A stretch of 59,389 bases of DNA from Pseudomonadota bacterium (lineage in GTDB: Bacteria; Pseudomonadota; Gammaproteobacteria; Burkholderiales; Burkholderiaceae_C), in NCBI GenBank assembly GCA_031119395.1, contig JAVHYA010000027.1, positions 1-59,389 on the forward strand, written 5' to 3'. A model generated the notes under the pieces. It ran no database searches. It was not told where the DNA came from and saw only the letters and a program-made list of their open reading frames with translations. This document shows, piece after piece, positions 15,929-23,690 of this stretch. The translations under genes and the position numbers were made by a program. Every line of letters begins with the position of its first letter. Position 1 is the stretch's first letter.

Positions 15929-16786
15929 TCAGGCGCCCTGGTACTCGGGCTTGTTGCCCAGCGAGGCCGTGAGTTCCTTGCGGTAGCGGTTGAGCTCCTG
16001 CACGGTCTTGAAGCTGCGGTTGAGCAGCAGGCTCAGGTTGTGCAGGATGCGGTCGCCGACCTTGTTCTCCCACACGGCGTCGAACTTGATCTGCTTGTCC
16101 AGCCAGTGCTCGAGCCAGTCGGGGTCGGGCATGCGGCTCTGGATGGTGTCGCGCGGGAACAGGGCCTTGTTCACGTGCAGGTTGGTGGGATGCAGTGCCT
16201 GCGCGGTGCGGCGGGCACTGGCCATCAGCACGCCGACCTTGGCGAAGGCGGCGCGCGCCTCGTCGCCGAACTTTTCCATCGCGCGCTTCATGTAGCGCAG
16301 GTAGGCGCCGCCGTGGCGAGCCTCGTCCTGGGAGAGCGTGGTGTAGATGTGCTTGATGACCGGCTCGGTGTGCCATTCGGCCGCGCGGCGGTACCAGTGG
16401 TTGAGGCGGATCTCGCCGCAGAAGTGCAGCATGAGCGTCTCCAGCGGCGGTGCGGGGTCGAAGTCGAAGCGCACGTCGTGCAGCTCCTGCTCCGTGGGCA
16501 CCAGTTCGGGCCGGAAGCGCTTGAGGTATTCCATCAGCACCAGCGAGTGCTTCTGCTCCTCGAAGAACCAGATCGACATGAAGGCGGAGAAGTCGCTGTC
16601 GTGCCGGTTGTCGCGCAGGAACATCTCGGTGGCCGGCAGCGCGGCCCACTCGGTGATGGCGTTCATGCGCACGGTCTGCGCCTGCTCGTCGGAGAGCATG
16701 CCCGCATCGAAGGACTGCCACGGGATGTCCCGGTCCATGTCCCAGCGGACCGACTCGAGTTGCCTGAAGAGTTCCGGATACAGCAT
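15929..16786 (-). CDS. Diiron ferritin-like protein (acyl-ACP desaturase-like fold)
   Basis: A 285-residue soluble helical protein with two E-x-x-H iron-binding motifs (EEQKH at 76-80; DEARH at 154-158) and further acidic ligands (E54 in LPATEMF, E125 in CGEIRLNHWY). Spacing resembles the stearoyl-ACP-desaturase/ferritin-like group rather than storage ferritin. I prefer the start at 16786 because GGGGA lies 6 nt upstream; an alternative ATG at 16798 adds four residues. The substrate is unknown. The nearby lipid-modification operon and glutathione peroxidase make an oxidative or lipid role attractive, but that is inference. Confidence 0.72.
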   Translation of the reverse strand: MLYPELFRQLESVRWDMDRDIPWQSFDAGMLSDEQAQTVRMNAITEWAALPATEMFLRDNRHDSDFSAFMSIWFFEEQKHSLVLMEYLKRFRPELVPTEQELHDVRFDFDPAPPLETLMLHFCGEIRLNHWYRRAAEWHTEPVIKHIYTTLSQDEARHGGAYLRYMKRAMEKFGDEARAAFAKVGVLMASARRTAQALHPTNLHVNKALFPRDTIQSRMPDPDWLEHWLDKQIKFDAVWENKVGDRILHNLSLLLNRSFKTVQELNRYRKELTASLGNKPEYQGA

Positions 16787-16920
16787 TGTCTTCCCCATAG
16801 AACGCCGATTTTAGTGGGCCGCCTGTCCTGCGCTGGCGGCTTGTCGCCCAACGCGCGATGATGCAGGTACGCCATTTGCTGCCCGGCGGATGAGCCCCCA
16901 GTCGATCCAGGAGTATTCGC

Positions 16921-17520
16921 ATGCGTGCCGCCCTCACCAGCCTTGCCCTCGCCCTGACCACCGGGCTGGGCCTCGCCCCTGCCGTTTTCGCGCAGACGCC
17001 ACCGGCCAAGACCGCGCCCGCGGCCCCGGCCGATTCGTCCTGCCCCCCCATCCTGCAACACACCTTCGCCCGGCTGCAGGATGAGAAACCCCAGTCCCTG
17101 TGCCAGTACGCGGGCAAGGTGGTGCTGGTCGTCAACACCGCCAGCTTCTGCGGCTTCACGCCGCAGTACAAGGGGCTGGAGGAACTGGACCGCAAATACC
17201 GCGACAAGGGTCTGGTGGTGCTGGGCTTCCCGTCCAACGACTTCGCCCAGGAATCGGGCAGCAACAAGGAAATCGCCGACTTCTGCGAAAGCACCTTCGG
17301 CGTCAAGTTCCCGATGTTCGTGAAGTCCTCGGTGCGCGGCAGCGATGCCAACCCGCTCTTCAAGGAGTTGGCCAAGCAGACCGGCACGACGCCGAAATGG
17401 AACTTCTACAAGTACCTGATCGCGCGCGACGGCAAGGTGGTCGATGCGTACTCCAGCATGACCTCGCCCGACGACAAGGCCTTCGTCCAGACCATCGAAA
17501 GTCAGCTCAAGGCAAATTGA
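16921..17520 (+). CDS. Periplasmic glutathione peroxidase-family thiol peroxidase
   Basis: A 199-residue peroxidase with a Sec signal (about residues 1-24, cleavage after VFA). The GPx fold carries the catalytic tetrad: Cys77 (VNTASFCGFT), Gln110 (PSNDFAQ), Trp160 and Asn161 (PKWNF). It uses Cys rather than selenocysteine, so it probably reduces lipid or organic hydroperoxides with thioredoxin-like donors. Export to the periplasm is less usual for the family. AGGAG lies 8 nt before the ATG. It sits just upstream of the fatty-acid-modification operon. Confidence 0.88.
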   Translation: MRAALTSLALALTTGLGLAPAVFAQTPPAKTAPAAPADSSCPPILQHTFARLQDEKPQSLCQYAGKVVLVVNTASFCGFTPQYKGLEELDRKYRDKGLVVLGFPSNDFAQESGSNKEIADFCESTFGVKFPMFVKSSVRGSDANPLFKELAKQTGTTPKWNFYKYLIARDGKVVDAYSSMTSPDDKAFVQTIESQLKAN

Positions 17521-17807
17521 GACTGACCAGTTCACAAAACGACGGATAGGTATTAGCATGGACCCATGCGTCCAAATTCGGTCTGTGGGCCGCTCACAAT
17601 CGCTTACCAAACGTCGGGGAACCGTGGAAGTTCGCCTACGCTCCTAACGAGGACCGGGGCGCATCATGGCCCCACGGTTTTCATGCTGCGAAGCCTTTCG
17701 GGCCTGGTCCCGAATGGAATCCCGAGGCGACTCTTCTCCTCCTCCCTCCCTCCCTCCTTCGTTTCGGGGCGCTTCGCAGCATTTTTATTTTTCGGGGGTG
17801 GGCGGCC
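17521..17807 (+). other. Structured intergenic region ending in a T-rich terminator-like element
   Basis: No ORF is convincing here. ATGCTGCGAAGC (17683-17694) pairs perfectly with GCTTCGCAGCAT (17771-17782), and the second arm runs into TTTTATTTTT, as a terminator would. The 76-nt loop holds a C/T tract of about 26 nt. Upstream, AACCGTGG (17620-17627) can pair with CCACGGTT (17672-17679). This could be a small RNA, a long 5' leader with an attenuator for the operon starting at 17808, or a terminator for the peroxidase gene. I cannot assign an RNA family. Confidence 0.5.
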
Positions 17808-19163
17808 GTGAACCGCGGCGCCTCCTTCCTGCGGGTCGCCGTCATCGGCGCCGGCATCTCCGGCCTCGCAGCCGCCCATGCGCTGCGCCATGAGGCCCAG
17901 GTCACCCTCTTCGAAGCCGAGCCCCGCCTCGGCGGCCATGCGAACACGGTCGACGTGACCCTGCCGGTGAACGGCACGCCGGTCACGCACGGCGTGGACA
18001 CCGGCTTCCTGGTCTACAACGACCGCACCTATCCCCAGCTCATCGGCCTGCTGGCCGCCCTGGGCGTGGCCACCGCTCCTTCGGACATGTCCTTCTCGGT
18101 GCAGGCCCCCCGGCCGGGGCGCCCGCCGCTGGAGTGGAGCGGCAGCAGCCTCGCCACGGTGTTCGCACAGCCTTCCAACCTGCTGTCGCCGCGCTTCCTC
18201 GGGATGCTGGCCGACCTGCTGCGCTTCAACCGGCTCACGACCCGCATCGCGCTGGACGGCAGCGAGGCCGAGCGCGCCGAGCCGCTGGGCGCATTCCTCG
18301 ACCGCCATCGCTTCGGCACCGCCTTCCGCGAGGGCTACTTCCTGCCCATGGTCGGCTGCATCTGGAGCTGCCCGACGGCGCAGATGCTGCAGTTCCCGGT
18401 CGCCACGCTGATCCGTTTCTGCCACAACCACGGCCTGCTGCAGGTCGCCGACCGGCCGCAATGGCGCACGGTGCGCGGCGGTTCGCGCCACTACGTGCAG
18501 CGCATCGCCGCGGCGCTCGAAGAGGCGGGCGCCGAGATCCAAGCCGGCACCCCGGTGCGCCGCCTGCTGCGCGCCGCCGACGGCGTGCGGGTGCACACGG
18601 ACGCCGGCGTGCGGCGCTTCGACCACCTGGTGCTGGCCACGCACTCGGACCAGGCCCTGGCGCTGCTGGGCGCGGACGCGAGCGCCGACGAACGCGCGGT
18701 GCTGGGCGCGATCCGCTACCACCGCAACCGCGCGGTGCTGCACACCGATGCCGCCATGCTGCCCACCCGCCGCACCGCCTGGGCCGCCTGGAACTACGAA
18801 CGCGCCGGCGACGCCGCGCAGGAGTCGGGCGCCGTGTGCCTGCACTACCTGCTCAACCGCCTGCAGCCGCTGCCCTGGTCGCAGCCGGTGATCGTGTCGC
18901 TGAATCCGGTGCGCCCGGTGGCGCGTACTGAGGTCATGGCCGAATTCGACTATGCCCACCCGGTGTTCGACCTCGCCGCGTTGCGTGCGCAGGCCGAGGT
19001 CCCGGCATTGCAGGGCCTGCGCAACACCTGGTTCGCCGGGGCCTGGATGGGCTACGGCTTCCACGAGGACGGGCTGAAGGCGGGCCTGGCCGCCGCCGAA
19101 GGGGTGCGCGAGCGGATCGGCGCGGCATCGACGGCAGGCGTGGACCTGCTGCAGGCCGCATGA
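17808..19163 (+). CDS. FAD-dependent amine-oxidase-like protein of the CFA cluster
   Basis: A 451-residue flavoprotein. The N-terminal Rossmann motif VAVIGAGISGLAAAHAL, then FEAEPRLGGHANTVDV, binds FAD; the C-terminal region NTWFAGAWMGYGFHEDGLKAGLAAAEGV matches the flavin amine-oxidase family member (COG2907) found next to cyclopropane synthase genes. GTG start with GGGGGTGGG upstream. The stop overlaps the next start (ATGA). Related clusters in other proteobacteria make modified membrane fatty acids, and this protein is the likely oxidase/desaturase of the pathway. Its specific reaction here is inferred. Confidence 0.85.
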   Translation: MNRGASFLRVAVIGAGISGLAAAHALRHEAQVTLFEAEPRLGGHANTVDVTLPVNGTPVTHGVDTGFLVYNDRTYPQLIGLLAALGVATAPSDMSFSVQAPRPGRPPLEWSGSSLATVFAQPSNLLSPRFLGMLADLLRFNRLTTRIALDGSEAERAEPLGAFLDRHRFGTAFREGYFLPMVGCIWSCPTAQMLQFPVATLIRFCHNHGLLQVADRPQWRTVRGGSRHYVQRIAAALEEAGAEIQAGTPVRRLLRAADGVRVHTDAGVRRFDHLVLATHSDQALALLGADASADERAVLGAIRYHRNRAVLHTDAAMLPTRRTAWAAWNYERAGDAAQESGAVCLHYLLNRLQPLPWSQPVIVSLNPVRPVARTEVMAEFDYAHPVFDLAALRAQAEVPALQGLRNTWFAGAWMGYGFHEDGLKAGLAAAEGVRERIGAASTAGVDLLQAA

Positions 19164-20014
19164 ACTCGCCGGTGGGCGGCCTGGCGCCTGCGCGCGCCAT
19201 TGCGCCGCAGGCATGCGCCGCGAACGAGCCGGCGCAGTTGCTGATCGGTTTCGGCGAGGTGCGCCACGCGCGCCTGCGCCCGAAGGCGAACGCCTTCGCC
19301 TATCCCACCTACTTCCTGATGCTCCCGATGCGCAGCCTGCGCGACGGCCGGGTCCCCACAGGCTCGCTGCCGGTGAACCGGCCCGGCTGGCTGTCCTTCC
19401 ACGACCGCGACCACGGCGACGGCCGCGGCCCCGAGGCGGGCGGCGCGCTGGCCTGGCTCGACGAGTTGCTGGCGCAGCACGGCATCCGCGACGCCACCGG
19501 CGAGGTCTGGCTGCACTGCTACCCGCGCGTGATGGGCTACACCTTCAAGCCGGTGAGCTTCTGGTACTGCCATGCCGCCGACGGCGCGCTGCGCGCGATC
19601 GTGGTGGAGGTGAACAACACCTTCGGTGAACGCCACTGCTACCTGCTGGACCACCCGGTCCACGGCATGGAGCTGCATGCCGCCAAGCGCTTCCACGTCT
19701 CGCCCTTCTGCCGCGTCGAGGGCAGCTACCGCTTCCGCTTCTTCGTCGACGAACACCGCACGCGCACCGTGACGCGCATCGACCACCACGACGACGAGGG
19801 CCTGCTGCTGCAGACCAGCGTGAGCGGCCAGCTGGTGCCGCTGACGCAGGCCACGGTGCGCCAGGCCCTGTGGCGGCACCCGGCGATGACCTTCGGCGTC
19901 ATCGCCCGCATCCATTGGCAGGCCGCGCGGCTGTGGCTCAAGCGCGTGCCTTTCTTCACCAAGCCCGCGCGGCCCGAGCACTTCGTGTCGCGCGACGCCG
20001 ACGCCCCGAATTGA
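19160..20014 (+). CDS. DUF1365 family protein
   Basis: A 284-residue DUF1365 protein, recognised from GEVRHARLRPKANAFAYPTYFLMLPM, YTFKPVSFWYCH, VVEVNNTFGERHCYLL and KRFHVSPFC. No enzymatic activity is established to my knowledge; the family consistently travels with the FAD amine oxidase and CFA synthase. The start overlaps the preceding stop by 4 nt and cfa begins 19 bp after its end, so it is cotranscribed. Several conserved His/Arg/Phe blocks suggest a catalytic or lipid-binding role, which is speculative. Confidence 0.85.
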   Translation: MNSPVGGLAPARAIAPQACAANEPAQLLIGFGEVRHARLRPKANAFAYPTYFLMLPMRSLRDGRVPTGSLPVNRPGWLSFHDRDHGDGRGPEAGGALAWLDELLAQHGIRDATGEVWLHCYPRVMGYTFKPVSFWYCHAADGALRAIVVEVNNTFGERHCYLLDHPVHGMELHAAKRFHVSPFCRVEGSYRFRFFVDEHRTRTVTRIDHHDDEGLLLQTSVSGQLVPLTQATVRQALWRHPAMTFGVIARIHWQAARLWLKRVPFFTKPARPEHFVSRDADAPN

Positions 20015-20033
20015 AGCCCGTGCGCCCCACGCC

Positions 20034-21275
20034 ATGACCCTGTCCACCACCGCCCCCCACTTCGCGCTGCCCCAGGACGCACCGCGCGCCGCCCGCACCG
20101 TGCTGGGCCTGCTGCAGCGCCTGGCGCACGGATCGCTCTCGGTGCAACTGCCCGATGGCCAGGTGCAGCACTTCGGCGCCGCGCCCGGCGCCCGGCCCAC
20201 GGCGTCGATGACGCTGCGCAACTGGACGGTCTGCGCCGCGGCGCTGAAGTCGGGCGACATCGGCTTCGCCGAGAGCTACATCGCCGGCGACTGGAGCACG
20301 CCCGACCTGCCGGCACTGCTGGAGCTGTTCATCGCCAACCGGCGCGCCGTCGAGGACGTGGTCTACGGCCGCTGGCTGGGCCGCCTGGCCTACCGCGTGC
20401 GCCACCTCCTGCAGCGCAACAGCAGGGCCGGCAGCGCCCGCAACATCCAGGCGCACTACGACCTGGGCAATGCCTTCTACCGCCTGTGGCTGGACGAGAC
20501 GATGAACTACTCGTCGGCCCTGTTCGGCGAGGACCGCAGCCAGCCGATGGCGCAGGCGCAGAAAGCCAAGGTGCGGCGCACCCTGCAGCTGGCCGGCGTG
20601 CGGCCCGGCGACCGGGTGCTCGAGATCGGCTGCGGCTGGGGCGCCCTGGCCGAGATGGCGACGACCGAATTCGGCGCCAGCGTGACCGGCGTGACGCTCT
20701 CGCACGAGCAGCTCGCCTTCGCGCGCGACCGGCTCGCCGGCCTGGGCGTGGGCCCCGAGCGCGCCGACCTGCGGCTGCAGGACTACCGCGACATCACGCC
20801 GCCCGCCGGTGCAGCCGGCTACGACGCGGTCTGCTCGATCGAGATGGTCGAGGCCGTCGGCCGCGAGTACTGGCCGACCTACTTCGGCGCCATCGCCCGC
20901 CTGCTCAAGCCGGGCGGACGCGCCTGCATCCAGAGCATCGTGATCGACGACGCCCTGTGGCCGCGCTACATCCGCTCGACCGACTTCATCCAGCAATACA
21001 TCTTCCCGGGCGGCTGCCTGCCCTGCCCGTCGGAGCTCAGGCGGCAGGCCGAGGCGGCCGGCCTGGCGCTGGTGGACGAGTTCGCCTTCGGCACCGACTA
21101 CGCCGAAACGCTGCGCCGCTGGCGCGACCGCTTCCTGGCCGAGCGCCAGGCCGTGCTGCAACTGGGTTTCGACGAAAGGTTCATGCGCCTATGGGAGTTC
21201 TACCTCGCCTATTGCGAAGCGGCCTTCACGCAGGCCAACATCGACGTGGTGCAGTACACGCTACAAAAACGATAG
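20034..21275 (+). CDS. cfa: Cyclopropane-fatty-acyl-phospholipid synthase family methyltransferase
   Basis: A 413-residue SAM-dependent methyltransferase acting on unsaturated acyl chains of membrane phospholipids. Diagnostic segments are NIQAHYDLGNAFYRLWLDE, MNYSSALF, the SAM-binding VLEIGCGWGALAEMA (about 197-211), SIEMVEAVG, and FPGGCLPCPSEL. Being embedded with the amine oxidase, DUF1365, DUF3833 and SDR genes, it may be the methylating enzyme of a furan- or branched-fatty-acid pathway rather than a stand-alone CFA synthase. Its last codons (YTLQKR) come from a dispersed repeat that begins at 21260. Confidence 0.9.
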   Translation: MTLSTTAPHFALPQDAPRAARTVLGLLQRLAHGSLSVQLPDGQVQHFGAAPGARPTASMTLRNWTVCAAALKSGDIGFAESYIAGDWSTPDLPALLELFIANRRAVEDVVYGRWLGRLAYRVRHLLQRNSRAGSARNIQAHYDLGNAFYRLWLDETMNYSSALFGEDRSQPMAQAQKAKVRRTLQLAGVRPGDRVLEIGCGWGALAEMATTEFGASVTGVTLSHEQLAFARDRLAGLGVGPERADLRLQDYRDITPPAGAAGYDAVCSIEMVEAVGREYWPTYFGAIARLLKPGGRACIQSIVIDDALWPRYIRSTDFIQQYIFPGGCLPCPSELRRQAEAAGLALVDEFAFGTDYAETLRRWRDRFLAERQAVLQLGFDERFMRLWEFYLAYCEAAFTQANIDVVQYTLQKR

Positions 21276-21817
21276 CTGCCTGCGCAGGACTGGCGGGCGC
21301 AGCAGCCCTTTTTGGCTTGAATCCCCTGGCGCAGGCCTCGGCCCAGCCGGGACCTGCGCTGGCGGCGGCCCTGCCCGACGCCCGGCCGGCCGGCAGCACG
21401 CGGCTGCGCGTGTGGGGCCTGGACATCTACGACGCCAGCCTGTGGGTGGCACCGGGCTTTCGGCCCGACGCCTGGGCGCAGGGGCGCTTCGCGCTCGAGC
21501 TGCACTACCTGCGCAACTTCGATGGCGAGGACATCGCGCGCCGCTCGCTCGACGAGATCCGCCGCCAGGGCCCCGTGAGCGACGCCCAGGCGCAGGCCTG
21601 GCTGGCCGCCATGCGCGCCGCCTTTCCCGACGTGAAGAAGGGCGACCGGCTCACCGGCGTGCACGAGCCGGGCGTGGGCGCGCGCTTCTTCCATAACGGC
21701 GAGCCGCGCCCGCCGGTGCGCGATGCCGTGTTCGCGCAGCGCTTCTTCGCCATCTGGCTGGACGCGCGCACCTCGGAGCCGGCGCTGCGCGAGGCGCTGC
21801 TCGCGCCGGCACGCTGA
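21191..21817 (+). CDS. Chalcone-isomerase-like periplasmic protein
   Basis: The mature part (LRVWGLDIYDASLWVAPGF, ALELHYLRNFDGEDIARRSLDEI, FFAIWLDARTSEPALREALL) matches the bacterial chalcone-isomerase-like family. The N-terminus is a probable signal peptide (KTIAACAGLAGAAALFGL then AQASAQ) translated from a dispersed repeat. The start is uncertain: ATG 21191 overlaps cfa by 85 nt and gives 208 residues; TTG 21317 would remove the signal. No strong ribosome-binding site decides it. Genes of this kind accompany the CFA/DUF3833/SDR set. The fold can bind fatty acids, so a lipid role is plausible but unproven. Confidence 0.7.
   Translation: MGVLPRLLRSGLHAGQHRRGAVHATKTIAACAGLAGAAALFGLNPLAQASAQPGPALAAALPDARPAGSTRLRVWGLDIYDASLWVAPGFRPDAWAQGRFALELHYLRNFDGEDIARRSLDEIRRQGPVSDAQAQAWLAAMRAAFPDVKKGDRLTGVHEPGVGARFFHNGEPRPPVRDAVFAQRFFAIWLDARTSEPALREALLAPAR
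21260..21321 (+). repeat. Dispersed repeat copy inside overlapping coding ends
   Basis: It reads GCTACAAAAACGATAGC, then GCGCAGGACTGGCGGGCGC and TTTTTGGCTTGAA. It supplies the last cfa codons and, in another frame, the hydrophobic signal segment of the chalcone-isomerase-like protein. Confidence 0.75.
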
Positions 21818-21819
21818 CC

Positions 21820-23139
21820 ATGGCGCCCGAGCTGCCTCCGCCCTCGCGCACCTTCGGCCCCTCGCAGGGCCTGCGCTACGGGCTGCTCGGGCTGCCGCTG
21901 GCCTTCGTCGCGCTGCCGCTGTACGTGCAGCTGCCGCACCACTACGCCGCGAGCTTCGGCGTGCCGCTGGCCGCGCTGGGCGCGGTGCTGCTGGGCGCGC
22001 GGCTGCTCGACGCCTTCGTCGATCCGCTGCTGGGGCGCCTGTGCGACCGGCTGTTCGGACGATCGGCGCAGGCCGTGCTGGCCGCCGGCGCGGTGGCCGC
22101 AGCGCTGCTGGCAGCGGGCTTCGCGGGGCTGTTCTTCCCGCAGGCGCTGGTCGACCCGGCGCGCACCGGCGTGCTGCTCGGCGTGGCCGGCGCGCTGCTG
22201 GCGCTCTCCTACCTCGGGTACAGCCTGCTCTCGATCGCGCACCAGTCCTGGGGCGCGCTGCTGGGCGGCGATGCGGCCATGCGCAGCCGCGTGGTCGGCT
22301 GGCGCGAGGGCCTGGGCCTGGTCGGCGTGGTGCTGGCCTCGGTGCTGCCGGGCCTGGCGGGGTTGCCGGCGATGGTGGGCTTCTTCGTGCTGGCCCTGGG
22401 CGCCGGCTGGCTGGCCTGGACGCGCGCGCCGCGCCCCGCCGCGGCCACGGTGACCGCGAGCGTCCACGCCGCCATGCTATGGCTGCCGCTGCGCCGTCCG
22501 GCCTTCCGGCGCCTGCTCGGCGTCTTCGTGCTCAACGGCATCGCCAGCGCCGTGCCGGCCACGCTGGTGCTGTTCTTCGTGCAGGACCGGCTGCAGGCGC
22601 CGCCGGCCATGCAGCCGGCCTTCCTCGGCAGCTATTTCCTCTGTGCCGCCGCCTCGATCCCGGTGTGGCTGCGCCTCGCGCCACGCTTCGGACTGGCCCG
22701 CACGTGGCTCGTCGGCATGGGGTTGTCGGTGGCCGTGTTCGCCTGGACCGCGGCGCTGGGCGCCGGCGACGCGATGGCCTTCCTCGCCGTGTGCGTGCTG
22801 TCGGGCGTCGCGCTGGGCACCGACCTCGTGCTGCCGGGCGCCCTGCTGGCCGGCCAGATCGCCGAGGCGGCCGACCAGCCACGCGCCGGCGCGTACTTCG
22901 GTTGGTGGAACTTCGCCACCAAGCTCAACCTGGCCCTGGCCGCCGGGCTGGCGCTGCCGCTGCTCGACGCCGGCGGATACGTGCCCGGCACGCGCGACGC
23001 CGAGGGCCTGCGCGCACTCGGCTGGGCGTACGCCGTGCTGCCCTGCCTGCTCAAGCTCCTCGCCGCCGGCGCCCTGTGGACGCTGGTGATCCGGCCGCGC
23101 ACGGCCTCGTCTTCCTCACCCCTCGCCGATCCCCCATGA
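21820..23139 (+). CDS. GPH/MFS-type membrane transporter
   Basis: A 439-residue protein with about 12 hydrophobic helices. The N-terminal layout YGLLGLPLAFVALPLYVQLPHHYA, then GARLLDAFVDPLLGRLCDR, is characteristic of the glycoside-pentoside-hexuronide:cation symporter branch of MFS. It begins 3 nt after the preceding stop and overlaps the DUF3833 gene by 4 nt, so it belongs to the lipid-modification operon. In that setting the substrate is probably lipid-like rather than a sugar. This is inference from context; no specificity residues are readable. Confidence 0.82.
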   Translation: MAPELPPPSRTFGPSQGLRYGLLGLPLAFVALPLYVQLPHHYAASFGVPLAALGAVLLGARLLDAFVDPLLGRLCDRLFGRSAQAVLAAGAVAAALLAAGFAGLFFPQALVDPARTGVLLGVAGALLALSYLGYSLLSIAHQSWGALLGGDAAMRSRVVGWREGLGLVGVVLASVLPGLAGLPAMVGFFVLALGAGWLAWTRAPRPAAATVTASVHAAMLWLPLRRPAFRRLLGVFVLNGIASAVPATLVLFFVQDRLQAPPAMQPAFLGSYFLCAAASIPVWLRLAPRFGLARTWLVGMGLSVAVFAWTAALGAGDAMAFLAVCVLSGVALGTDLVLPGALLAGQIAEAADQPRAGAYFGWWNFATKLNLALAAGLALPLLDAGGYVPGTRDAEGLRALGWAYAVLPCLLKLLAAGALWTLVIRPRTASSSSPLADPP

Positions 23140-23690
23140 CCCTCTCGCCCTCCCGCCGCCGCCTGCTCGGCCTGGCCCTCGCCCTCGGTGGCGTCGCCGC
23201 CACGCTCGCGGGCTGCGCCAGTCCCACGCCGGCCGACTACGCCAACGAAAAGCCGGTGCTGTCGCTGCGCGACTACTTCAACGGGCGCGTCGAGGCCCAC
23301 GGCATGTTCCAGGACCGGGCCGGCAAGGTCGTCAAGCGTTTCGAGGTGACGATGGACTGCACCTGGACCGGCGACCAGGGCGTGCTCGACGAACGCTTCA
23401 CCTACAGCGACGGGAGCACGCAGCGCCGCGTGTGGACGCTGCGCGCCCTGCCCGACGGCCGCTTCACCGGCACCGCGCCCGATGTGGTCGGCACCGCGCA
23501 GGGCGAGCAGCGCGGCAACGTCTTCCAATGGAACTACACGCTGCGCCAGCCGGTGGGCGAGCGCACTTTCGACGTGCAGATGGACGACTGGATGTACCTC
23601 ATGAACGAGCGGGTGATGCTCAACCGCGCGCGCATGAGCAAGTTCGGCGTCGAGGTCGGGCAGGTGACGCTCACCTTCATCAAGCGCTGA
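23136..23690 (+). CDS. DUF3833 lipoprotein
   Basis: A 184-residue lipoprotein: twin-Arg-containing n-region (SPSRRRLLG), hydrophobic stretch and lipobox TLAGC (Cys 27). The body (YFNGRVEAHGMFQDRAG, RFEVTMDCTW, LDERFTYSDG, VQMDDWMYLMNERVMLNRARMSKFGVEVGQVTLTF in parts) matches DUF3833, a lipocalin-like beta-barrel family. A lipocalin-like lipoprotein could carry fatty acyl groups between membranes. It is translationally coupled on both sides (ATGA with the transporter, TGATG with the SDR). Confidence 0.85.
   Translation: MTLSPSRRRLLGLALALGGVAATLAGCASPTPADYANEKPVLSLRDYFNGRVEAHGMFQDRAGKVVKRFEVTMDCTWTGDQGVLDERFTYSDGSTQRRVWTLRALPDGRFTGTAPDVVGTAQGEQRGNVFQWNYTLRQPVGERTFDVQMDDWMYLMNERVMLNRARMSKFGVEVGQVTLTFIKR

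Noticed and set aside
17735-17763. C/T-rich tract as a possible microsatellite or triplex element
   Set aside because: Repetition is irregular and short; treated as part of the structured region instead.
17521-17807. Candidate 6S RNA, SRP RNA or tmRNA
   Set aside because: None of the conserved core sequences of these RNAs is present.
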